From: an uncultured Clostridium sp.
GTDB taxonomy: Bacteria > Bacillota > Clostridia > TANB77 > CAG-508
Assembly: GCA_900557475.1 (NCBI GenBank)
Contig: USTA01000013.1
Span: 1-10,697, forward strand
DNA: 10,697 nt
Reading direction: 5' to 3'
The translations under genes were made by a program, and so were the position numbers. Under the pieces are notes generated by a model that made no database searches, was not told the origin of the DNA, and saw nothing but the letters and a program-made list of their open reading frames with translations. This document shows, piece by piece, positions 1 through 4,916 of this stretch. Each line of letters begins with the position of its first letter. Positions within the stretch are counted from its first letter, which is position 1.

Positions 1-635
1 CAGCAGATGGACAGACAAGTGTAGAAGTTCATGTTCTTCAAGGTGAAAGAGAAATGGCAGCAGATAACAAAACTTTAGGAAGATTCCAATTAACAGGAAT
101 ACCAGCAGCACCAAGAGGAGTTCCACAAATAGAAGTAACATTTGATATTGATGCAAATGGTATTGTACACGTATCTGCAAAAGATATGGCAACAGGAAAT
201 CAGCAACAAGTTTCAATTACAGCTTCAACAAACTTAACAGATGAAGAAATAGATAAAGCTGTAAAAGAAGCAGAAGCACACAGTGCTGAAGATAAAAAGA
301 GAAAAGAAGAAATTGAAGCTAGAAATAATGCAGAAAGTTTAGTTTATAACTGCCAAAAAACTTTAGATGAATTAGGTGACAAAATAAGCAGTGAAGAAAA
401 AACTAAGGCGGAAACAGAAATTGCTAATGTGAATAAAGCATTAGAAGGAAAAGATGTAGAAGAAATAAAGAAAGCAACAGAAAGTCTAACACAAGTATTT
501 TACTCAATTTCAGAAAAATTATATAGCCAAAAAGCTGCTGAAAATGGTGCTAATGCTAAAAAAGCAGATGAAAATGCTAATAAAGGAACAGACGGAAATG
601 TTGAAACAACAGCTGAAGAAGAAGACAAAAAATAA
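1..635 (+). CDS. dnaK: Molecular chaperone DnaK (Hsp70), C-terminal part; 5' end outside window
   Basis: ATP-driven cytosolic Hsp70 chaperone that binds exposed hydrophobic segments and works with DnaJ and GrpE. The gene enters the window already open: the frame beginning at base 3 reads [19 protein letters not shown] before the first in-window ATG (54), so that ATG is internal. About 210 residues are visible. The first ~95 form the substrate-binding beta domain, with the family hallmarks [24 protein letters not shown] and HVSAKD. The next ~75 are the helical lid ([15 protein letters not shown] onward, ending near FYSISEKLY). A disordered Ala/Asn/Lys/Glu tail ends in EEEDKK, like the acidic tails of other DnaKs. 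By alignment from memory to E. coli DnaK, the ATPase domain and linker lie upstream of the window. dnaJ follows after 32 bases with no terminator, so the two are probably co-transcribed. Any CIRCE/HrcA control would be upstream and is not visible. Confidence 0.97.
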   Translation, partial: ADGQTSVEVHVLQGEREMAADNKTLGRFQLTGIPAAPRGVPQIEVTFDIDANGIVHVSAKDMATGNQQQVSITASTNLTDEEIDKAVKEAEAHSAEDKKRKEEIEARNNAESLVYNCQKTLDELGDKISSEEKTKAETEIANVNKALEGKDVEEIKKATESLTQVFYSISEKLYSQKAAENGANAKKADENANKGTDGNVETTAEEEDKK

Positions 636-667
636 TTTGTAGGAGTTTTAATTGAAAGGGTATAAAA

Positions 668-1834
668 ATGGCAAACAAAGACTATTATAGTGTTTTAGGC
701 ATAGATAAAAATGCTTCAGATGATGAAATAAAAAGAGCTTATAGAAAAATGGCTAAAAAGTGGCACCCTGATGCAAACCCAGATAATAAAAAAGAGGCTG
801 AAGAAAAATTTAAGGAGGTTGGAGAAGCATATGAGGTGCTTTCCAACCCTCAAAAAAGAAAGATGTATGACCAATTTGGCACAGCAAATGGTCCACAAGG
901 AGCATATGGAAGCGGTTTTAGTGGTTTTAATGGCTTTGGAGGAGGAAATTATACATACTCGACAGGTGGTTTTGGATTTGACGATGTTGTAGATGATTTT
1001 GTTTCTTCAATTTTTGGTGGGGGCTTTGGAAGAAGTGCGAGAGCATCAAATGCAAATGCTCCGGCTAAAGGAAATGACTTGAGTTTTGAAGTAGATATTA
1101 GTTTCGAAGAAGCTTTTTCAGGTCTAAAAAAAGAAATAACAATAAATAAAAATGAAAAGTGCGACACTTGCAAAGGTGATGGTGCTAAACCAGGAACCAG
1201 AGTAGAAACTTGTTCGGTTTGTCATGGTACAGGAAAAGTTAAAAAAAATCAATCTTTAGCGGGATTTGCAACAATCCAAACAGTAGTAACTTGTGAAAAC
1301 TGCCGTGGTACAGGAAAAGTTATACCTACCCCTTGCGAAACTTGTAAAGGAAAAGGTACAATAAGAAAGCAAGTTGTACTAAATGTAGATATTCCAGCAG
1401 GTGTAAATAATGGGCAAACTTTAGTTGTAAGTGGAAAAGGTGAGCCAGGAAGAAATGGAGGGCCTTATGGAGACTTATATATTACTGTTAGAGTAAAGAA
1501 AAGCAATATCTTTACACGAAACGGTGATGATGTAGAATGTACAATTCCTATTACAATTACACAAGCAACATTAGGAGCTAATATAAAAGTTCCAATAGTT
1601 ACAGGAGGAGAAGAAGAATTTACTATTCCAGAAGGAACACAGAGTGGAACGAAGTTTACTCTAAGAGATAGAGGATTTAAACGTATTAATTCAAACTCAA
1701 GAGGAGATTTAATATTTACTGTACAGGTTCAAACACCAAAAAGATTATCTAAAGAACAAAGAGAATTATTTGTAGAACTTGCAAAGACAATGAATGAACA
1801 ACCACCAGTAAAAAAGAGAGGATTTTTCGGATAA
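668..1834 (+). CDS. dnaJ: Chaperone protein DnaJ (type I Hsp40)
   Basis: Co-chaperone that delivers unfolded clients to DnaK and stimulates its ATPase. The 388 residues have the full type I layout. The J domain (about 5-70) carries the HPD triad at 33-35. A Gly/Phe-rich linker spans about 71-121. The zinc-finger region has four CxxC motifs, at C165/C168, C182/C185, C209/C212 and C223/C226, each followed by G-x-G (e.g. CHGTG, CRGTG). The C-terminal peptide-binding domains run from about 235 to 360. Length is normal for the family (~370-390). GAAAGGG at 654-660, 7 bases before the ATG, supports this start. The gene lies 32 bases behind dnaK and is followed by a strong hairpin terminator, so it appears to close the dnaK transcription unit. 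Nothing looks damaged. Confidence 0.98.
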   Translation: MANKDYYSVLGIDKNASDDEIKRAYRKMAKKWHPDANPDNKKEAEEKFKEVGEAYEVLSNPQKRKMYDQFGTANGPQGAYGSGFSGFNGFGGGNYTYSTGGFGFDDVVDDFVSSIFGGGFGRSARASNANAPAKGNDLSFEVDISFEEAFSGLKKEITINKNEKCDTCKGDGAKPGTRVETCSVCHGTGKVKKNQSLAGFATIQTVVTCENCRGTGKVIPTPCETCKGKGTIRKQVVLNVDIPAGVNNGQTLVVSGKGEPGRNGGPYGDLYITVRVKKSNIFTRNGDDVECTIPITITQATLGANIKVPIVTGGEEEFTIPEGTQSGTKFTLRDRGFKRINSNSRGDLIFTVQVQTPKRLSKEQRELFVELAKTMNEQPPVKKRGFFG

Positions 1835-1866
1835 AAATAAAAGCAAGTTTATAAAAAATAACTTGA

Positions 1867-1909
1867 AAGTCTACATACTATGTGATATCATTAGTATGTA
1901 GATTTTTAT
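1867..1909 (+). terminator. Intrinsic terminator after dnaJ
   Basis: TCTACATACTA (1870-1880) pairs perfectly with TAGTATGTAGA (1892-1902) around an 11-base loop. AAAG at 1866-1869 can extend the stem into the following T run (TTTTT at 1903-1907, then ATT). Its place 32 bases after the dnaJ stop fits Rho-independent termination of the dnaK-dnaJ unit. The stem is AT-rich, as expected in such a genome. Confidence 0.85.
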
Positions 1910-1968
1910 TATGCAAAAAAATTAATTAATATAAATAAACATATGAAAAAATGCAGGGGGGTAAAGAT

Positions 1969-2196
1969 ATGCAGAAGAAAAACGAAAGTGGTGTAACACT
2001 TTTAGCTTTAGTTGTTACAATTACAGTATTAATTATTCTCACAGGTGTAACAATAAATTTAGGCTTTGTACAAAATGGTGGATTAGTAAAAACAATAAGA
2101 AATGAAACAGAAATGCAAAGAAACATGGTTACAGAAGAAAAAAACAAAGCGAATAAAGTTTTAAGTAATCAAGAGAAAGAATGGGGAATAGACTAG
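1969..2196 (+). CDS. Small prepilin-like protein with N-terminal cleavage/methylation-type leader
   Basis: A 75-residue protein resembling a minimal type IV prepilin or pseudopilin. Residues 1-8 (MQKKNESG) are a short charged leader ending in Gly. A ~24-residue hydrophobic helix follows at once (VTLLALVVTITVLIILTGV, about 9-32), then QNGGLV (36-40) and a charged, probably helical tail ending in EWGID. A prepilin peptidase would be expected to cut after G8. Mature position 5 is Ala, not the Glu that classical pilins use for assembly, and the globular domain is almost absent, so this could instead be a single-pass membrane peptide. I prefer the ATG at 1969 because GGGGGG (1956-1961) sits 7 bases upstream; the in-frame ATG at 1951 lacks a comparable site and would include the G run in the coding region. 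The gene follows the dnaJ terminator, without a convincing promoter, and its stop overlaps the rsmE start. No other pilus genes are visible. Function unknown. Confidence 0.72.
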   Translation: MQKKNESGVTLLALVVTITVLIILTGVTINLGFVQNGGLVKTIRNETEMQRNMVTEEKNKANKVLSNQEKEWGID

Positions 2197-2198
2197 TG
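2183..2198 (+). promoter_or_regulatory. Shine-Dalgarno and GTG start of rsmE, overlapping upstream stop
   Basis: GGGGA at 2183-2187 lies inside the last codons of the prepilin-like gene, 8-9 bases ahead of GTG (2196-2198). That GTG shares its first G with the preceding TAG stop (TAGTG). This arrangement suggests translational coupling. It also decides the rsmE start: the in-frame ATG at 2181 has only a weak AAGAGAAAG upstream and adds five residues not typical of the family. Confidence 0.55.
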
Positions 2199-2924
2199 CA
2201 TAAGTTTTTTATAGAAGATGAAGCTTTTGATGGAAATATAGTAAAAATCACAGGAGATAACCAAAAACATATAGGTAATGTTCTCAGAATGAAAGTAGAA
2301 GACGAAATTTATCTTGTAAATAAAGAAAATAGCAAATGCTATAAATGTAGATTAGCTAAATTTTCAAAAGACAATATATTAGCTGAAATTTTAGAAGAAG
2401 AAAATAATATTGAACCAGAGGTAAAAGTAGACCTTTTTCAAGGACTAACTAAGGCAGATAAATTAGAATATGTAATACAAAAATCTGTGGAATTAGGGGT
2501 AAATAAAATTTTTCCAGTAAAGATGAAAAACTGTATAGCAATTATAAAAGATGAGGCAAAGAAAAACGAAAGATGGAATAAAATTTCAGAAGCAGCAGCA
2601 AAGCAGAGTAAAAGGGGAATAATTCCAAAAGTAGAAAATACAGTAGATATATCTTACATATGTGATAATATAGCAAAATATGATTTAGTAATAGTTGCAT
2701 ATGAAAATGAAGAAAAAAATACAATAAAAGGAATCTTAAAAAAATATAAAGAAGCAAAAAATATTGCTATAATAATTGGTCCAGAAGGCGGAATAGAAGG
2801 TAAAGAATTAGAAAAAATGCTATGTGCAGGAGCTAAAGCAGTAACATTGGGTAGTAGAATCTTAAGAACAGAGACAGCCCCAATTGCTGTACTTAGTATG
2901 ATTATGTATGAATATGATTTATAA
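2196..2924 (+). CDS. rsmE: 16S rRNA (uracil(1498)-N(3))-methyltransferase RsmE
   Basis: SAM-dependent methyltransferase that makes m3U1498 in helix 44 of 16S rRNA, acting on the assembled 30S subunit. From the GTG start the protein is 242 residues, normal for the family, and begins (M)HKFFIEDEAF, matching the usual RsmE opening. The N-terminal ~70 residues are the PUA-like RNA-binding part, with HIGNVLRM. The rest is a SPOUT-fold knot domain, recognisable from DLFQGLTKADKLEYVIQKSVELG, the SAM-loop motif GPEGG (195-199) and the knot signature LGSRILRTETAP (218-229). The start overlaps the preceding stop by one base, and the next gene begins 16 bases after the rsmE stop, so all three probably form one transcript. 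In many Firmicutes prmA lies between dnaJ and rsmE; here it does not. An alternative ATG at 2181 cannot be excluded. Confidence 0.95.
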   Translation: MHKFFIEDEAFDGNIVKITGDNQKHIGNVLRMKVEDEIYLVNKENSKCYKCRLAKFSKDNILAEILEEENNIEPEVKVDLFQGLTKADKLEYVIQKSVELGVNKIFPVKMKNCIAIIKDEAKKNERWNKISEAAAKQSKRGIIPKVENTVDISYICDNIAKYDLVIVAYENEEKNTIKGILKKYKEAKNIAIIIGPEGGIEGKELEKMLCAGAKAVTLGSRILRTETAPIAVLSMIMYEYDL

Positions 2925-2940
2925 AAGGAAGGAATTTAAA

Positions 2941-3693
2941 ATGGCAACTGAAAAGAAGAAAAATAAAGAAATTGAAGAAAAAGCAAGTTTGAAAACTGAA
3001 AAAAAGGAAAGCAAAGTTTCAGTGGCAGAAAAGAAAAAAGAGATAAAAGAAAAAAATACACCAAATAAGAATACTAAAACACAAAGGGAAGACACAGAGA
3101 AAAAAGAAAGTGGTGCAAAGAAAGCGAATACAACTAAAAAATTAGAGAACACTAAAAATAATGAAAAGGATAATGACGAAGAAAATATTAAAGGAGAAGA
3201 AAAACAAGAAGTTGGGGCAGAATCTTTAATAAAACCAGAAGAGGAATTATCAGTAGAAAAGTTAGCAAAAGTAAAAGATGAAATAAAGGAAGAGAAAAAT
3301 AAAAGAAAAAATAAAGCTAAAGATAGTAAAGTAAGAAAAAATATTTTTAGAAATATATTATTAGCAATAATAGTTGTTATTTATTTTATATTCATAAATT
3401 TGGGAGTTAAGGCTATACCTGTAACAGAATATATAATGGACTTAAAGACATTTAGCATTTTTGCAGTTATAATTGCAGTTATTACATTTGAGCAAGCATA
3501 TAAGAAAGATGATGGTAGCTTAGCTATTCATGGAATTGAAATAGTTGCGATTGCAATTGAAACATTAATTTTATTAAACTTGTATTCAGTAAAATCAGAG
3601 TATTTCTTTATGACATTGATGGGAATAACAATTGCTATGATAGCTTATTATTTTATAAAGTGCATAATTATTGCAATAAAAAATAAACGATAA
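2941..3693 (+). CDS. Unrecognised membrane protein: Lys/Glu-rich N-terminal half plus four predicted helices
   Basis: I do not recognise this 250-residue protein. Residues 1-135 are almost entirely Lys, Glu, Asn, Thr and Ser with very few hydrophobics, so they look disordered or coiled and are presumably cytoplasmic. The C-terminal half contains four likely membrane segments, at about 138-156, 170-187, 197-215 and 221-247, with short polar loops (for example EQAYKKDDGSLAIHG) and a basic end (KNKR). No catalytic motif is evident. The start at 2941 is chosen because AAGGAAGGA (2925-2933) lies 7 bases upstream; the in-frame ATG at 2908 is inside rsmE and lacks such a site. It sits 16 bases after rsmE, so is probably co-transcribed with it. 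No terminator is evident behind it. The charged head may be low-complexity expansion rather than a conserved domain, so homology would have to be judged from the membrane half. Confidence 0.75.
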   Translation: MATEKKKNKEIEEKASLKTEKKESKVSVAEKKKEIKEKNTPNKNTKTQREDTEKKESGAKKANTTKKLENTKNNEKDNDEENIKGEEKQEVGAESLIKPEEELSVEKLAKVKDEIKEEKNKRKNKAKDSKVRKNIFRNILLAIIVVIYFIFINLGVKAIPVTEYIMDLKTFSIFAVIIAVITFEQAYKKDDGSLAIHGIEIVAIAIETLILLNLYSVKSEYFFMTLMGITIAMIAYYFIKCIIIAIKNKR

Positions 3694-3718
3694 ATTCTTG
3701 AAAATAGTGTAAAGGACC

Positions 3719-3747
3719 TAGACTTATTACAAAAAATGTAGTAAAAT
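3719..3747 (+). promoter_or_regulatory. Candidate sigma-A promoter for rpoZ
   Basis: TAGACT (3719-3724, four of six matches to TTGACA) and TAAAAT (3742-3747, five of six to TATAAT) are separated by 17 bases. The pair sits 33 bases before the rpoZ ATG in the gap after the membrane-protein gene. Position and spacing are good, but chance matches are common in AT-rich DNA. Confidence 0.5.
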
Positions 3748-3780
3748 ATAGTTATTATGTAAGTTTAAGGAGGAAATTTT

Positions 3781-4005
3781 ATGTTAGTAAAACCAACAGT
3801 ACCAGAGTTACTTAGAAAATCAAATAAAAATAGATATAATTTAGTAATAGCTACTGCAAAAAGAGCTAGACAAATAGCAAATGGTAGTAAACCTATGACA
3901 GATGAGGATGATACATCACCAGTAACTCTAGCAGCAGACGAAATAGGTGAAGGAAATGTAAAAGTACTTGATGAAGCAGAATGGAAAGAACAATTAGGAG
4001 AATAA
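3781..4005 (+). CDS. rpoZ: DNA-directed RNA polymerase omega subunit
   Basis: Small subunit that helps fold the beta' subunit and stabilise RNA polymerase. The 74 residues match Firmicute omega: MLVKPTVPELLRKSNKNRYN corresponds to the opening helix, and LVIATAKRARQIANG (about 21-35) is the family's core helix with its AKRARQ motif. The segment around SPVTLAADEIGEGNVKV matches the second conserved block (P-V-x-x-A-x-x-E-I). The C-terminus is acidic, as usual. AAGGAGG at 3767-3773, 7 bases ahead of the ATG, is the strongest Shine-Dalgarno in the window. A candidate promoter precedes the gene and a hairpin terminator follows, so it looks monocistronic. This differs from the common gmk-rpoZ arrangement; no gmk is present nearby. 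Confidence 0.93.
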   Translation: MLVKPTVPELLRKSNKNRYNLVIATAKRARQIANGSKPMTDEDDTSPVTLAADEIGEGNVKVLDEAEWKEQLGE

Positions 4006-4038
4006 TAAAAATACGTTAATAATTTAATATAAAATTTT

Positions 4039-4080
4039 AAAGGGGGAAGAATTTTTAGTTCTTTCTCCTTTTAATTTTTT
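4039..4080 (+). terminator. Intrinsic terminator after rpoZ
   Basis: AAAGGGGGAAGAA (4039-4051) pairs with TTCTTTCTCCTTT (4059-4071) through 13 positions, two of them G-U wobbles, around a 7-base loop (TTTTTAG). TAA and a run of six T (4075-4080) follow. It begins 33 bases after the rpoZ stop. Confidence 0.85.
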
Positions 4081-4166
4081 ACCAAGGTTAAAAACGAAAA
4101 ATTACCTTAAAAAATGTACTTGGCAATGATTGAATATTATAAATTAGAACATAGAAATGGAGGAAT

Positions 4167-4727
4167 ATGAAAATCGAAGAAATAGATTTAGGAAGCCTTA
4201 GTTATCCATATACACTTTCAAATATATATTTGCCACCTAAAAAATTATATGTTATGGGGAATAAAGAAATATTAAGAGAAAAAATAATAGCGATAGTTGG
4301 AACTAGAGAACCAAGTACATATGGATTAAAGGTAGCTAAAGAATTAGCATATTTTTTGGCAAAACAAAATATAATTACTGTAAGTGGACTAGCTAGAGGA
4401 ATAGATTCAGCATGTCATATTGGAACAATACTCGGGAAAGGAAGGACAATTGCAGTTGTTGCACACGGGTTAGATATGATTTATCCAAAGGAAAATACGA
4501 GATTAGCAAATGAAATTTTAAAAAATGGAGGAGCTATTGTTTCAGAATATAAACTAGGAGAAAAGCCATCAAAAGAAAAATTTCCAAAAAGAAATAGAAT
4601 TATAAGTGGACTGGCAAATAGTATAGTAATTGTGGAGGCTAAAAGGAAAAGTGGAGCACTTATAACTGCAAACTTTGGCTTAGAACAAGGAAAAGATATA
4701 TATGCTGTTCCACGGAAATATTTATAG
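4167..4727 (+). CDS. dprA: DNA-processing protein DprA/Smf, frameshifted near its C-terminus
   Basis: DprA binds incoming single-stranded DNA and loads RecA in natural transformation; many non-competent bacteria also keep it. This frame encodes 186 residues of the Rossmann-like domain: AIVGTREPSTYG (G[ST]R motif), VSGLARGIDSACHIGT, TIAVVAHGLDMIYPKEN, GAIVSEY, FPKRNRIISGL, then VEAKRKSGALITAN and EQGKDIYAVP. After AVP the frame reads RKYL and stops, whereas the family continues with Gly-Asn. Those codons are present one base out of register (see the next entry). Restored, the protein would be about 216 residues. That is still shorter than typical DprA (~280-370) because both an N-terminal SAM-like domain and a C-terminal winged helix are lacking. 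GGAGG (4159-4163) lies only 3 bases before the ATG, but an in-frame TAG at 4152 and no nearer start leave no better choice. The common partner topA does not follow. A real mutation and a sequencing or assembly error are both possible. Confidence 0.9.
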   Translation: MKIEEIDLGSLSYPYTLSNIYLPPKKLYVMGNKEILREKIIAIVGTREPSTYGLKVAKELAYFLAKQNIITVSGLARGIDSACHIGTILGKGRTIAVVAHGLDMIYPKENTRLANEILKNGGAIVSEYKLGEKPSKEKFPKRNRIISGLANSIVIVEAKRKSGALITANFGLEQGKDIYAVPRKYL

Positions 4728-4818
4728 CAAAAATGCAGAAGGAACAAACAAATTACTAAGGGATGGAGCGATTGTACTTACTAATTATGAAGATTTACTT
4801 AATTACGAAAACAATTAA
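4714..4818 (+). pseudogene. Detached C-terminal end of DprA in the +1 frame
   Basis: From GGA at 4714 the sequence reads GNIYSKNAEGTNKLLRDG, then AIVLTNYEDLLNYENN and a stop at 4816-4818. This is the standard DprA continuation after AVP: the G-N block, the E-G-(T/S)-N-K/x-L-I/L-x-x-G-A motif and the final E-D-(L/I)-L helix. The upstream frame ends with CCA at 4710-4712, so one extra base, most simply the C at 4713, separates the two parts. The segment has no start codon or Shine-Dalgarno of its own and is best read as the severed end of dprA. Confidence 0.88.
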
Positions 4819-4828
4819 TTAATAGTGG

Positions 4829-4857
4829 TTGTAATATTTTGTATTTTGTAATATAAT
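4829..4857 (+). promoter_or_regulatory. Sigma-A-type promoter upstream of the PBP gene
   Basis: TTGTAA (4829-4834) and a perfect TATAAT (4852-4857) are separated by 17 bases, just after the end of dprA. Transcription would start near 4864, giving a leader of about 50 bases before the ATG at 4917. It is the best promoter match in the window and probably drives the PBP, cysS, DUF1189 and perhaps ftsH run. Confidence 0.7.
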
Positions 4858-4882
4858 ATTGCTTGAGTAGTTTTAAAAAATT

Positions 4883-4903
4883 TAAAGAATAAAATATTCT
4901 TTA
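4883..4903 (+). repeat. Small inverted repeat in the PBP gene leader
   Basis: TAAAGAATA (4883-4891) and TATTCTTTA (4895-4903) are perfect complements around AAA, immediately before the AAAGGA Shine-Dalgarno (4905-4910). The stem has only two G-C pairs, so it is weak as RNA structure. It could be an operator or chance in AT-rich DNA. Confidence 0.4.
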
Positions 4904-4916
4904 GAAAGGAAAAGTT

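Noticed and set aside
771..992. Second forward ORF inside dnaJ
   Set aside because: Out-of-frame shadow of the J domain and Gly/Phe region, with no recognisable protein features.
1909..1935. Promoter for the prepilin-like gene (TATAAA at 1930-1935)
   Set aside because: No acceptable -35 hexamer lies 16-18 bases upstream, and TATAAA is common by chance in this AT-rich gap.
1951..1968. Upstream ATG (1951) for the prepilin-like gene
   Set aside because: It would put the GGGGGG ribosome site inside the coding region and give a longer, less typical leader.
2908..2940. Upstream ATG (2908) for the membrane-protein gene
   Set aside because: It lies within the rsmE coding end and lacks a Shine-Dalgarno, whereas ATG 2941 has AAGGAAGGA at ideal distance.
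4120..4149. Possible promoter before dprA (TTGGCA with TATTAT or TATAAA)
   Set aside because: Spacing is 9 or 12 bases to the good -10 matches, and the hexamer at 17-18 bases is poor. No promoter is claimed there.
4710..4716. Programmed +1 frameshifting in dprA
   Set aside because: CCA-C offers no good re-pairing for the P-site tRNA after a +1 slip, and no stop codon or slippery run is positioned at the shift. A mutation or sequence error is simpler.
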